From contig JAKULF010000003.1 in NCBI GenBank assembly GCA_022661535.1, positions 4,278,001-4,342,000 of the forward strand: 64,000 bases of DNA. The letters are read 5' to 3'. This DNA is from Eutypa lata. Lineage: Eukaryota > Ascomycota > Sordariomycetes > Xylariales > Diatrypaceae. A program made the position numbers and the translations under genes. A model generated the notes under the pieces. It searched no databases, had not been told where the DNA came from, and saw nothing but the letters and a program-made list of their open reading frames with translations. Positions 9,897 to 23,132 of this stretch are shown here, in pieces. Each line of letters opens with the position of its first letter. Position 1 is the first letter of the stretch.

Positions 9897-12800
9897 ATGG
9901 CCACACCACCGGTTAGGGGCTTGATGTCGCATCGAAAGCGCAGAAGGAGGCGAAGACAAGACAAGCCGGCAATCTCAGCGAGACTGGTTTTAGATGATCA
10001 TGTCAAAGGCGATGTTGGTATTCTCTCTGACGACCTATTCGTTGACCTATTTCCCCATCTACAGGACGGTAAGCAAGTATTCATAACATGTGTATCATAG
10101 TCGTCTACCAGTAGAGTTCTAATCAGTAGTTCCTCATATAGACCAGCCCACCGAAGCCGACTCAAATCTACGCCCCAAAATCCAACATGTCGCCATTGCG
10201 CCGTGGATGCCTAGCTCTAGTCCTCAACAGACAAGTTGGACCGTTGTCCCTATCGTAAAATCCACCGCCCTTGCCCACTCGACCCTTCAGTTCTCTCCTT
10301 CGTCTTTAGCTTTGCAGAGCTTTGCAATAAACCTTCAACGAATCGCTCCATCCAAGCTTTCCAGCCACAGTCGAAGTGGCATCGAGATTCTCGTTCTTGA
10401 CGTTACACCGCTGCCGCTGGACACCGTCTTCATAAGTCTCGAGAGTGACCTTGTAAAGAGATTGGAAAATGGCGAAGGTACTTTCTTTAGGGAGCATCCG
10501 GCAATGGGAGGCAAATCCGCGATGAGCCTAGAGACCCCCACGGCAAAACTGATGACTGCATTACGCGTGGCGCTGGGGACCTTGACCGTTGTTCACGACG
10601 GAGATTTGTTTCCCCTCCCATTGCCGCCACATCCAGTAACACACGTTCCTCCAGCTCCTGGCAAGGTCACACTCTGTGAACCAGTGGCACAAGGTGTTTT
10701 GCTTCCGAATACCAAGATCATATTGACAAGAGGCCATAGCCAATCAAAACAAGATCGAAAATCTATCACGACGGCACAAGCCTTGAATGGGGTGAGCCAA
10801 AGCGATGATGGGGACGACACAGCAAATGATCAGTTCTACTCTGCCGCCGAAGAAAGATACAAGACAGATGAGCCGGACAGTACTATCGACTCGGTGACGG
10901 AAACTGAAACCGAGATATCCGATGCCGAAAATGAGGACGAGCTCTCAGACGATTCAATGGATGACATGATATCGCTTCAAGCACCTGCGCTACCAACTAC
11001 AAACGCAAGCGGCGTCTCGACGATACAGCCAGGGACTCCCATGACTATAGGGCGAGGAAGGAAGACGAATGGGATCACTACACCCGGCTCCGTGTTTTCC
11101 AGCTTCACGGCAACGACTGCTCGACCTGATCGTCCCAAGGGCCGCCTCTTCAAGGCTCATGGCCTGATGAACCCTTTACCATCTGATCTTCTGCACCCAA
11201 AACCGGTACCTGAGGACGACGAAGAAGCTCGCGTATATGTTGATATCACGTCTTTGACAAGGATTGGCTGTTTTTCTGGAGACTGGGTGCGAATGGAAGC
11301 CGCAGAAGAGCCGCCAATGAATGGAATAGGTCTGTTCGGTCTCGGAAGCTTTGGACAATCAGGGGTGGAGGAAGCAACATGGAGACCTGTCAAAGTGTTT
11401 GGCCTACCAGAGGGTTACTCTCAACGACCTATGACCAGGATCCCTAGCTCAAAACACGATCCTAATGCTCGGAGGTTTTCGTTCTTTGAATCTCAGATTC
11501 AGAAGCCGACTAGTCCTGGGGCTTATATGTCTCCTTTGCTTCTCGCAAACTTAGAGAACACACCTTATGTTCGATTGGCGCCGTTAAAGCGACTGGCGTA
11601 TCCCCCAAAGCCCGGCCAGCCTAAGATTACTGGGTCTTCTCGTCCTCCTTACGCAAAGAATGTTACTATACAGCAAATACGAACCCCAATCTCTTCCGAA
11701 AGAGCTCTCCAGACCGCGATATTAGGCGGGTTAAAAGGCCATTTTGCTCGGACCACACGAGTTGTCAAGTCAGGAGATCTTGTTGGTATTCCTATTGATA
11801 GCCAGCTTGGCAGAGCTCTTCAAGAAGCACCCAGTGCGAACGACGGGGTCGCCGTTGATGACCTACTAGGTATAGTAGCATCAACTAAACACAGCAACGG
11901 ACCCGCTTCTAAACCTGATGGTATTGCCTGGTTCAAAATAAACCACATTACTCGGCAAAGACCAGATACCTCTGAGGAAGAGGACGAGGAAGACATTTGG
12001 GGTGGAGTTGCCTGTGTTGACAGCGCATCGACTCAGATCGCCCAGTCTGGTAGTGATGTTAGTGTTATCCCCGGGACCAAAGATAGCAACTGGCCGGCAT
12101 ATCTAGGCGTTGAGGTAGCACCTCAGCCTAGCCCAACCTCTCCGAATCTTGTCGTCCAACGGCAGGTGAGCAGGTTTACTTCACCTTTAAGAAGGCGGCT
12201 AAGAGAGCTTATGGCTGCTGCTACAAGCACGCGCGCCGTCCATCTAAGAATCCCCCCTATTGCAATTTTGCTTGTCTCGACCCAACGGAACATTGGAAAA
12301 GCAACTACGGCTACAAATGCATGTTCAGACATTGGTCTTCACACATTCACGATTGATGCTTATGACATTGTTAACGAAGGCGGGGCAGGGGGGAGTGATG
12401 TCAAAACGGAGGGTCTCCTAAAGGCTCGTGCGGAGCGTGCTATGAGCTGCGGGTCGGGCTGCTGCACTCTACTAATCCGACATATCGAAGCATTCACGGC
12501 AGATAGGATGGTGACGGCAGTCAAAGAAGTCCTCGAAAGCTCTAGAGTTCTTATCGCGACGACTACCGAGGTCGACAAGATACCTGACGGCGTGCGTGGT
12601 CTATTCACGCACGAACTCGAGATGAATGCACCTGACGAAGGTGAGCGTGAAGGCATTCTGCGAACCATCATAGAGAACCAGGGGGTGTCTCTAGCTCCAG
12701 AGGTTGAGCTTAGCAGCGTTGCCCTCAAGACTGCTGCGTTGGTGGCTGGTGATCTAGTTGACGTTGTGGAACGAGCAGTCGTTGCACAGCGCTCGCGCCT

Positions 12801-14364
12801 CGAAGCTCTGTCAGAGAGCGCCTCGCGAAACAGCTCTAATGTCACAGTCCGTGATATTCAAGTTGCTGGCGGTTCTTCAGCGAGGTGCTTAACGAAGAAT
12901 GATTTCGATATTGCTGTGGATGCAGCGCGCAAGAATTTCGCCGACGCCATTGGAGCCCCCAAGATTCCCAATGTTACATGGGACGACGTCGGTGGTCTTA
13001 ATAATGTCAAGGAAGCAGTCACGGAAACGATCCAGCTACCATTAGAACGACCAGAGTTGTTCGCCAAGGGAATGAAGAAGCGTTCCGGAATTCTGTTCTA
13101 CGGACCGCCGGGTACGGGCAAGACTTTACTCGCTAAGGCTATCGCCACGGAGTACAGCCTCAACTTCTTCAGCGTCAAGGGTCCCGAGCTGCTCAACATG
13201 TACATCGGAGAGTCCGAGGCGAACGTACGGCGCGTGTTCCAGCGAGCGCGCGATGCTAGGCCCTGCGTCGTCTTCTTCGACGAGCTGGACTCGGTCGCGC
13301 CGAAGCGAGGAAACCAGGGCGACAGCGGCGGCGTCATGGACAGGATCGTGTCGCAGCTGCTCGCTGAACTCGACGGCATGTCCGGCGGCGATGACGGCGG
13401 AGGTGGCGTGTTCGTCATTGGCGCAACGAACCGACCGGACCTGCTAGACCAAGCACTCCTGCGTCCTGGCCGCTTCGACAAGATGTTATACCTAGGCGTT
13501 TCAGACACCCACGAGAAGCAGCTCACAATTATGGAGGCGCTGACAAGAAAGTAAGTTCTCACATTTCTAAATAACCATTTTTAGTCGTTCATTGGTTAGT
13601 GGTGGTACACGTCCTTCCCAGCTAAACTAACCCATCCCCGTCACAACAGATTCACGCTCCACCCATCCGTCTCACTCTCAGCAGTCGCCGAGCAGCTGCC
13701 CTTCACGTATACGGGCGCCGACTTCTACGCGCTGTGCAGCGACGCGATGCTCAAGGCGGTGACGCGGCAGGCGGCGGCGGTCGACGCCAAGATCCGCGCT
13801 ATCAATGACAGCAACAGCAGGAGCGCGCCCCCGATCTCGACGGCCAACTTCTTCGACCACCACGCCACCGCCGAGGACGTCGCCGTCATGGTCACGGAGC
13901 AGGACTTCCTCGACGCGCACCGCGAGCTCATCCCCAGCGTCAGCGCCGGCGAGCTCGCGCACTACGAGAGCGTACGGGCCGCCTTCGAGGGCGGCAGGGA
14001 CAAGCAGCAACAACAACCTCAGCAGCAGCAGCAGCAGCACAATGGCGTAGATGTGGTGGCAGATGTCGGTCATAAAAACAACAACAAGGGAAAAGGGAAA
14101 GCGGTCGCGAGCAGCACAAATGCTAGTACTACGGGCTCCAGTACTAGTAGTAGTAAGGGAAAAGGGAAGGCCGTCGCCACGACCGCACCGGCGACGGCCA
14201 GCGACGACGACGACGACGAAGAGGATCAGTATGGGAGCTATCAGAATCCGAATGGGAGGAGTTCGACGATGGCGATGATGAAGGGCAAGGGGGGCAACGC
14301 GACGGGCGCGGCCGGGGCCAAGTTCCAGGACGGAAACGCCAGCGACGACGAAAATTTGTACTAA
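9897..14364 (+). CDS. PEX6: peroxisomal AAA+ ATPase PEX6
   Basis: Three exons (9897-10068, 10142-13550, 13650-14364) give 1431 aa, the usual size of fungal Pex6. With Pex1 it forms the hexamer that extracts the PTS1 receptor Pex5 from the peroxisome membrane. The first ATPase domain (about residue 770) has a degenerate P-loop, STQRNIGKATTATN, as is normal for Pex6 D1. The second is canonical: GPPGTGKT (about 1044), FFDELDS (about 1100) and the second region of homology GATNRPDLLDQALLRPGRFD. Exon 1 encodes a very basic start (SHRKRRRRRRQDK) followed by the conserved ARLVLDDHVKGDVG stretch. The third exon completes D2 and adds a Gln-rich, then Ser/Gly/Lys-rich low-complexity tail ending SDDENLY. 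Intron 1 is 73 nt and intron 2 is 99 nt. Confidence 0.95.
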
Positions 14365-15068
14365 GAAGGTGAAAGGTAATTTTTATTTTATTTTATACAA
14401 AATAAAGGAGAAAAGGAGAAAAGGAAGGGAAAGGGGGGAGGGGAGACATGATAGCAACTGAGCCGAGCAGATTAATCACCAATCATCTCTTTACTTATTT
14501 AAAGAAAGAGACAAGTCCGGACCTGTTTATTCGTGTACGTACATTGGTTAGTTAGTTAGTAGCATAGGTAGGTAGTAGCAGGAGTGTGTAAGCGAGTGAG
14601 TGAATAAGTAAATAGGTCTACCACATACATACACATACATTCACAAGTACATTGGACATAGCTAGCACATGTGCTTGGCCTGTTTGGTTGGTTGGTTGGT
14701 TGGTTGGTTGGTTGGTTGCGGGCTCCTATTAATGCTATTATACCCGTGTTCTCAATTAATCCAGATAGAATATAGTTACCTACGTACGTCAACATAGGGG
14801 GTTCGCTCGCCGTCTACATTGGGGCGTACACACACACACACGCACACTGCTACAAACTATGTACTACTGAACACCCTATCGTAACCCCCTGAAAGGCAAA
14901 AAGATAGGAATCTAGCATCTACCAGTTCCGAGTCCTTCCAATATATATGTATATCCCCGACTTGCTGTGAAACTTCGCTACAGGCTGTCTTGTCTGTCTG
15001 TCTGTACTCGGGAATCGCTTTCGCAAGACAGGGGAATAAGAAATTAGTCCTCTCTGTATCTCTCCTCT
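14365..15068. other. convergent 3' intergenic region, simple-sequence rich
   Basis: PEX6 and the SH3BGR-like gene converge here. The spacer holds a TTGG tetranucleotide tract (14684-14718), AAGGAGA-like purine runs near 14405-14450 and an ACACAC run near 14830. No gene seen. Confidence 0.5.
14684..14718. repeat. TTGG tetranucleotide microsatellite
   Basis: Nearly nine uninterrupted copies of TTGG between two convergent genes. Confidence 0.85.
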
Positions 15069-16553
15069 CTACTTCTTCGCCGGCGCCCCCGTCGGTGCCT
15101 TGGCTCCAGCAGCGGGCTCTTCATCACTACTCTCGTCATCGTCATCCTCGTCATCGTCATCCTCGTCATCCTCGTCATCGTCATCGTCATCCTCTTCATC
15201 TTCCTCTTCCTCCTCATCCTCTTCTTCATCACTATCCTCCTCCTCCTCCTCATCATCTTCCTCCTCAGACGACGAAGCCTCCGGGATCGCCTTAGACTTC
15301 TCGACAGCGACGATGTCCTCCGCCGCCTTGCCTACCGGCGCCGACGCTGGTGGTGATGGTTCTAGCGGCGACGAGGAAGAGGACGAGACCTTCAGGGCGC
15401 TCAGGTCTTTGGTGACCGAGTCTGTGGTAGGTGTTTCAGCCGCTGTCCCCTTCTTGTCTGTTGGTACCTTCTTTTTATCATCCTTTGATGCCTTCTTCTT
15501 GTCATCCATCGGTACCCTCTTCTTGTCACCCGCTGGTGTCTTCTTCTTGTCGTCCTTTAGGACCTTCTTCTTGTCATCCTTGGGTGCCTTCTTCTCTGTT
15601 GCTGTTTTGGCGACCGCACCCTTCTTGTCATCCTTTGGTGCCTTCTTCTTGTCATCCTCTTTTGGAGCCTTCTTCTTGTCATCCTCTTTTGGAGCCTTCT
15701 TTTCCGTTTTGGCTGTTTTGGCGGCCGCGTCCTTCTTCTTGTCCTTATCATCGTTATCCTTATCTTTGTCTTTGCTGTCCTCCGGTTTCTTGTTCTTGCT
15801 CCCGTGCACCTTCTCCCGCAGCGCCTCGAGCCGCACCTGCTTCGCCTTCTGGGCCGCCTCCTCCGCGATACTCTTAATGGGCGCTGCCGCCGCCGCCGCG
15901 GTGGATTTCGCCGTAGCTGGTTTCGGTGTAGTGGCCGTGGCGGCGGGCTTCTTGCTGTCGGGCAGGGGTGGCGCGGCCGGGGGCGGTGCTGCTGCTGTTC
16001 CTGCTGCTGTACTGCTACTGCTGCTAGCTGCTGGCTTGGCCGGCCCTGCCCCGGATGTGGAAAACATGCCCGACCTTCCTCCCATTTTGTTGGGCAGCTT
16101 CGCGGCTTCGTCCTTGGTGGGGATCGTATGGTCGTCGTGGTAGATGGTGACGTGGTCTTTGACCTCGCCGTATTCGTTCCACTCTTCGATTTCTACTAGG
16201 TCCTGTTCGTTTGTGAATCGATATTTTGTTAGCTACGTGGTCCTTCTTCCCCCTTTTCCCTTTCTGATTAGGTTATATCATGAACTCACACCAAGCACCA
16301 AGCCCTTCTGCACGAGTCCCGGCAGCTTGCGCATGCGGCCGCTCGCATCCTTGCCGGCTCGCCGCCCCCATAGCATGCGGGCCTTCTCGTCAACAGCGAT
16401 GTCGGTGGCCTTGAAGGGCACGCGGTTCGCGCGCAGGATGGTCTCCAGCCTCGAAGTTGCTGTCACGATGTGCGAGGATCCGGCAGTTAAGGAGGTGTAG
16501 AGCCACAAGGCGGGGTCGGTCGAGTACGTCGCCGTCTTCGGTGCCTCGGCCAT
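15069..16553 (-). CDS. SH3BGR/thioredoxin-fold protein with Lys-rich and acidic low-complexity tail
   Basis: Two exons (16553-16290 and 16202-15069, intron 87 nt with GTGAGT donor) encode 465 aa. The first ~110 residues resemble fungal SH3BGR-like, glutaredoxin-fold proteins (DPALWLYTSLTAGSSHIV, then RANRVPFKATDIAVDE and KLPGLVQKGLVLGDLVEIEE, the last joined over the intron). I see no CxxC redox motif, as in SH3BGR. The rest is low complexity: an Ala/Pro region, a block of repeated D-D-K-K-K-A-P-K-like units, then a long run of Asp and Glu broken by Ser. The acidic run reads as poly-Ser on the other strand, which explains the long antisense frame there. The function of these fungal homologues is not established. 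The 5' leader begins with a TATG microsatellite next to the ATG. Confidence 0.8.
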
Positions 16554-16554
16554 T

Positions 16555-16559
16555 GTATG

Positions 16560-16588
<29 letters not shown>
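16555..16588. repeat. GTAT/TATG tetranucleotide tract abutting a start codon
   Basis: About 8.5 perfect units, beginning one base before the ATG of the SH3BGR-like gene. On the mRNA it reads as CATA repeats filling the 35 bases of leader next to the start codon. Confidence 0.85.
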
Positions 16589-16590
<2 letters not shown>

Positions 16591-19500
16591 GTTTTCTTTA
16601 GTTTGAGGTGTTATTTCATAGATTTAGGATCAGAACAAAAATAAGTATAAGGAGAGTGATAACAGTTTCAAAGGAGTGGTAATCGAATGATGTTTTTGGG
16701 CACTCCTTTCAACTCTCATTCCAGACTTTGCTCTGTTGTAAATGCGCCCAATGCGGTGGTGTGGTTGCTCCTCGGCGTGTGAAGTGGGCCGTCCGGAATG
16801 CATGCACAAGTCTGGTCTCAAGCTGCGGGGCAAGGTTACTTAACGTGTGACCGAGTACATGTGTAAACTACACACCTTATAATAGATTTGGTTGCACTGG
16901 TGGTAGTAGTGGGTTGTGATGAACATTTGCTGTTCTCTTCCTAAAGCTTTACTTATGCTCAGTTTTAGCTGCCATTGATTGCTTGCGTCTTACCGAGCTG
17001 TAGAGCTGATGTCAAACTTGTGTAGATAGCAACAACTTTTAGATCAACCAAAAACCGTAGTGAATGATGCTACTTCGTAGATTCGTAGAAGGATGACTTC
17101 CATGTCAAGAGCTATGCTATAGATGTGTTACACAATTCCTAGATACATGTAGATGTCTATGTTCGAAGAGAGAAGTCCCCTTGTTGCCCCACGTTCCGTT
17201 CCAGATCTCGAGCGGGGTCCTGCCTTGCAGTGTAAGGGGTTAGCTTCGACCTCCCTTCCCTACGACAACCGCATGCTTATTTTTATCATTTAGAAGTATA
17301 CATGGCCCAGATTCTTTATTACTGAGGTCTTAAATATATTTATAATTAATGTATTCATTATATCCGGCTACTTGTTTCTTTATTCTGGTTTTATAGAGGC
17401 GAATGTCCGGGTAGAGAGCTTAATTAAGCGTGTTATTGTGGGACTTCTCAAACCCCCTGAACCCAACAACAGTTCCGTTGCGTTGGTTTCGGCCAACTAC
17501 TACGTAACAAAAATAACTAAAGTTTACTGTGTCAATCCGATGCCACGCTATGCTGGTCCACGTTGTACTATCCACTTTCTACGTATAATATACTCAGTCG
17601 GTACAGAGTATAAGAAATCAAATAGTTTATTCACACCAAACGTCCGTTCAAAGACCTCTCATATTGGTGCTATCACAAATGTGAACCTCCATTATAATTT
17701 CGTAGACAGACAACTTTTAGACATTCTGATCGTACTCTCTACCTACTGGAATCTCCTAGCAAAAACTCACATCTCTGTTGTCTCTAAAATTACGTAGAAA
17801 CTTTCAAAATAGCCACGTACAGGAATATTTAGCATAGAACGATCCGAGTCATGTTGAAGAATTGCTACCAGATTTTAATTTAGAGTCGTGTCTGTGTATA
17901 ATGAGGTAGGAATTAGAGCTGTTTATCCAAGAGTTCGATTTCGCGTAGACATCATTATATGCTATATCAGGACTCTCAAACGCATAAAGGTCGAAACTTG
18001 CTATGCTCATGAAATTGAATGCCAGATATTCTCTGAAAGGGACGTCACGGTCCAACAGACTTACGACCCCCTTACCTCATACTTCATTAGGTCATAATCA
18101 TGTAAATCGATGAGTCAGCCTCACAAAGTGCTCCATAATAAGGCCAAGTAAGCCGAAATGTGTTCGTGATTTCTCATTGGCATCAGAGTATGACCCTAAA
18201 CGAGAATTAAGACTAAAGGCTCCGGGAGTAAATAATAGAACTCGCCCTTTGTGGACGGAATATTACCTTGGGTACGGGATATTAAAAACGTCCTTGATGG
18301 AGTGTCATGAGTAGGTATGGGAAACAAAGTCCCGGAAACATCCATCCGTCCAAGTGCAGCCTTGTGCTGATCTTGAGGTGTGTTTTGCCCACACCTAGTG
18401 GTCAAGCTCGTTCGCTCAGCTGGGTGTAGAAAGAAGGGATGGGTTGGGCTTGAGGATTAACTTGGATGTCCTGGGAGCTAAACATCATTGGCCTTTGTCT
18501 GCTTCTTGCCAATATCTCCAAACCCGTGACATGTAGCAATGCAGCCAACAACCATCAAAATCGACCAGGGTACCAAGTGAGCTGTCACAGAGAACCTCGC
18601 CAAAGTTGTGCTCTGCCTACATTAAACGCCCAGTCCCAGATAGGAAGAGTCACATTAATAGGTGGCTATATTTTCTCGTATACCGTCGCCGCTTTTGGCG
18701 GCGTGAGGATATGCAACTCTCCTCTCTTATCACAGCCACCATCACGATATCCTCGCATCCGTAAACAGTCACGAGTACAAAGCTCAGGAGTCTAAGACTG
18801 TGTGTCGTATATCCGAGGAGTCTCATATGCGTGGTAGGTCCTGCTGTGATCTAGTCCCTGTCAACTTCTGGAGTTTGCGTGAATTCCGCCCAGAGCAAGA
18901 TGTCACTTTCTTACTGACACTCCTATTTCCCGCCTCGAGTTTCCGTTCTGTGTAATATATTCTTGGTTAAAAAGGGAACCCGGGTGAGGTTGTATTGGGA
19001 AAAACCCTGTTACGTAGAATCTTAACGTTCCGGGATAAGATGAGTTGTGGCAGAAAGTGACCCCATATCTCCCGAGCTCGGGTTGACCCAGCCCATACAT
19101 ATGCTCGGTGAGCTTTTGGAGAGACTGTAGGATCCTGGGTAATGGCATAATCAATATAGCTTCTTACAGGTTGGAAGATCCAGCCAGCCTCCTTATAGGT
19201 TCCCAATCCATGCAACGAACGTTACGTCGATACGACCTCACGGGGCTAGTTTTCATGCACGAGATACCAACTCTTCTTCAACGTCAGCTAAACAGGTCAT
19301 GATGTACGGGTTTCTCTCGGACTTCTACGGGTTCTCTCCCCCCTCTAGTTTGGTACCCCCTAAAAGGTACTCGGCCGAGAAGTCCTCGATTAGGGGACAG
19401 GGGGCTGGCTGAATGCTTCTGCGGTTCGGCTCGGGACTGCCCCTACCGCCCCTATTTCCCCCGAGAACTCGACTTGACTAGAGCGCTATCACGGCTAGCC

Positions 19501-22500
19501 GTCCCGACTTTCTGGATGGTCAGGGTAGAATGGAGACCCCGGTTTCTTGGGACCGTGTTGCGTACACTGGAGGTGATGTAGATCGGCAGAGCAATAGCTA
19601 GCCGGTAAGAGCGAAAGACCTCACATACGCACGCCCACACAGCGTCTGGCCACTACAGAGCATGTTCACTAGACCCCCACGCATTGCATTTGTACTTTTA
19701 TGGAGTCTGAAGTGATATGATTTTCGTGTTCGGGACGAGGCTGCGGTTTGTATATTTCACCGAAGAATTTGTACCGTAAAGTTGACTATGAGCCCAACAA
19801 CGCCCAGGAACAGCTACTAGCACATAGATACGTGCATACACGATGTAGTAAAGGCTGGGCACTTAGGAAGGAGAGGCTACGTACAAACAATGGTGAATAT
19901 TTGTATCTAGGCCACAAATAGTAGAAGGTTTCTAGTGTTCATCTCTTGGAGGACACCACATTCTTTGTCGCTTAGAAGAGTTCCGGTATCTTGTACCCGT
20001 AAACTACCATGACGTAACTAGAACAGGACTCGAAAAAAAATTTAAGGGCATCGCAAAGATAAGCCTGAGGCCGCTTAGTCGATCTACGGCTACAATACTT
20101 GGGGTGTTGATCGGCGACCTGGTTAGGTACGTATTGGACTCTAGTTTGGATAAAACGTTAGAACTAGACATAGGCAACGGCGCCAAATACTGTGATGGAA
20201 GTATTGTCTCTATAAGATAATATAAACAAATGTATGGTTTGTGCTGGTACTGGTGTTGTATCGAGGTAGTACCGTTTAATCTCTAAAACTAGGTGCCGGG
20301 CAGCAAAGGTGAAGGTGTGAGCATCGGCATGTCTCTCTCGACGAAGGCAGCTAGGATTTGCGTGATCAAGACGAATTTGTGCGAATGGCTCAGGGTCGTG
20401 GTATCGGTGATGTCGATCGATAGGTATGTCGACGCGGCATAAGACTCAAACTGCCGCTTCTTGATATATCATAATTCACGGCATTTTTTTCCTTCCATTA
20501 AAACAGCGATCTGAGAAGAGTGTGCCCGAAATAACGGGACCGAAGATAGGAAATTCACGGAGCCATAGTTGTACTCGTTGAGAGGGTATTTTACATGAAG
20601 CTTGGAGCCAAGCCAGCTAGAAAAGGGTGCTTACGCCTTCCTTGGAGTTCATGGTTGGCCCGCGCGGTCGAATATTACAGCTCACGTACCAGCAGGCGGC
20701 ACGCGTACAAGAGCCGCATTGGGCATTCCGCAACGATTTTCCACCTAACTACATAGCAAAGCGAGCATCTAGCAGCTAGTTATCTCCAATATCCCGACAA
20801 AAGAGGCCTGGTTCAAGTGATACCTAAAACACATATCTACCAAGGTAAGTTCTCGGTATCCCGTAGCCGAGCCCGCCTGGGTCAGCTCATGTGGATACTT
20901 CATGTACATAATAAACACTGCATGTGTCACGCATGATGTTTCTATCCTTATCAGTCCTAGGTAGCTGGCCGTATTCTCTCCTGCACGAGGGTTACCGAGC
21001 AGACGGCAAACCAGCTACGTCCACCCCACCCCCCTCCTTGGGAATTTCTCTGTGAAGATGTCACCGACAGAATGGGCAGCGATTGGGTATCGAGCTCTAC
21101 TAGACCATGTCTAGACGAGACTAGGTTGGGATTGGAGAAATTACAGGGTCTGGCCCCCTCGCCTTAACAGCCTCTTAGTATCGTCTTCGTCTCCCCCCAC
21201 CTCTTAGAGCCTCACTCAAACGTCCGGAAACCGTTTCGATTGGTAGTTTGCTTGCAACGAAAATTATACCGGTGTGAGGAAGGGGCGGTTGAAGTGAATC
21301 CACTGCTCGCCGTGGCGAGGGATCGCGAGGGGCTTCAATGTCGTACAAAGGTTGACACGGCCCGAACGTTCCATCCTTTTATAGGTACGCGTGCTGACGG
21401 AGCATTGGTGGGTTCAAAACCGATACTATTATTGTACATGCCCATGAAGTTATGTCATGAAGCCCTGCGATATCTGGCTTTACAAGGGGGTGTGACAAGA
21501 AGGGACCGTCTTGCCGGCCACAGCTTACCGGCTGACGATAAAAGACCATAAGATGCTCGTCACCACCTGGTTATCATTTCCACCGGAACCTCACAACTAG
21601 AGCCCCAGACCTGAAAACACAACCAGCACCAGGTAAGCAACATGCCAATCTAGACGAAAATGAATCAATAAGCCAAATACTTAGCTGTCACAGACCATTA
21701 TCTAGTTCGAAGCTTGAGCGTGGAGAAGTTCAACTGCCAGAACACTCGCTAGCAACCCTACCTACTTCGACAAGACGGAGTCAACAACGGGACAGAGCCC
21801 CAACCTACAGACAAGTTGTATATTTGTATACGCCTTTTTCAACTAGCTGCATCACAGCAATGGCCAAGCTCACCCATCAAGAACACCTACTCTTAAAGGC
21901 AAACTATGACGCAAAACTCCCATATACCACCATCGGCCGTACCTGGGCTGAAGAACAGCTTGTTCTGCAACCAGAAGAAGACCAGGCTCTAGGTGGTAAC
22001 ACCCTTACTACCTTATCGAAGTCACCCTGTGCTCACCATTCAACCCACAATTGCGATCAGCTGGCAGAGGACGGCAGCATATATTGTAAAAACTGCAGTC
22101 CTAAGTGCTCATCACTGACTGCTCATCTGGGTGGAAATATGCGAGAATAATGAACTGGCGTTTATATGTTGGCCAGGTAGACTTGTTGCCGTGTTGACAT
22201 AATATCGACGAGTATGGATAGGTGTGTAGTGTTGAAGATACGGAAATACGGAAATACGGCATCTTGTATACGGAATACTCAGAGAGCTGTGCGGGAGATT
22301 GTGATCTAGTCATGTAGTTATTTTTTTCTTCCGAGTCGTATATTGTCTAGTCGTTCGTTAAGAGAGCTATGCACTGTTACTTTGGTCTCACGATAGATGA
22401 AGCTTAGCTGAAGCTTAGATGACGAGGTGATACCCAGTTGTGAAGACACACCTAGTTAACCCACATGATCAAATGCTAGAAAAATAGAAGAAAGCAGTAG

Positions 22501-23132
22501 TTCAAGCCTTGGTAATACGTCTAGGAGAAACGGGCACACGTCGATATGTGAGGCTATGTCTCGACTTTGTGTTATTTCGGTTCATAGCCGAGCATCCCTC
22601 CGAGTGGTCGATGTGATGATTGGCGTAAAGTCCTTACGCATAGCAAAGACTCAACTTTGAGTAAACCTAATCAGTGGCCTGGCCAGCTAGCCTTCTCCCA
22701 ACTCTATACTGATGAAGACGATTTAATCAGTGCGGCATTACGATTCAACCTATCATTACCACGTATGATGAAAGACCTTTAATGAAAGCCACCGATTGCT
22801 GTGGCCAGGATTACGTCGATGCGAATGCTTCGTGAAATTACTTATGTTACATTAGCTATAAATTGAAAACTGTCGGATACAGCCATCATCTTCCGCCGAG
22901 TAAAACCCATCGCTCCCAGTATACGTCGCGAAGGCATACAAAGCCTCATTTGGTATCAATTAAACACACAATCCGTCCAAAAAAAAAAGTAACCGTCGTA
23001 AGAGTTGCGCCACAAACGTCCTTCCCCGAAGAATACAACAACGGACGATGTAATGAAAGGAGCCAAGTGGCTCGTGAGTTTGTTTGAGTCGTTAAATCGC
23101 TAATGCAAAACCCGTAGTAGATATCCATCCGT
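16589..23132. other. 6.5-kb gene-poor region
   Basis: Six and a half kilobases with no convincing gene. Open frames are short, start at random and lack family motifs. The longest are 141 codons at 17372-17797 (plus strand), 109 codons at 18466-18795 (plus strand, hydrophobic start) and 108 codons at 21824-22150 (plus strand, some Cys/His at its end). Stretches near 17280-18100 are AT-rich with many TpA, compatible with old RIP-degraded repeats, but I could not name an element. No tRNA or structured RNA seen. Confidence 0.5.

Noticed and set aside
15100..16143. 347-codon plus-strand frame rich in Ser
   Set aside because: It is the antisense of the Asp/Glu and Lys codons of the SH3BGR-like gene; the poly-Ser arises from TCATCG-type complement and has no domain.
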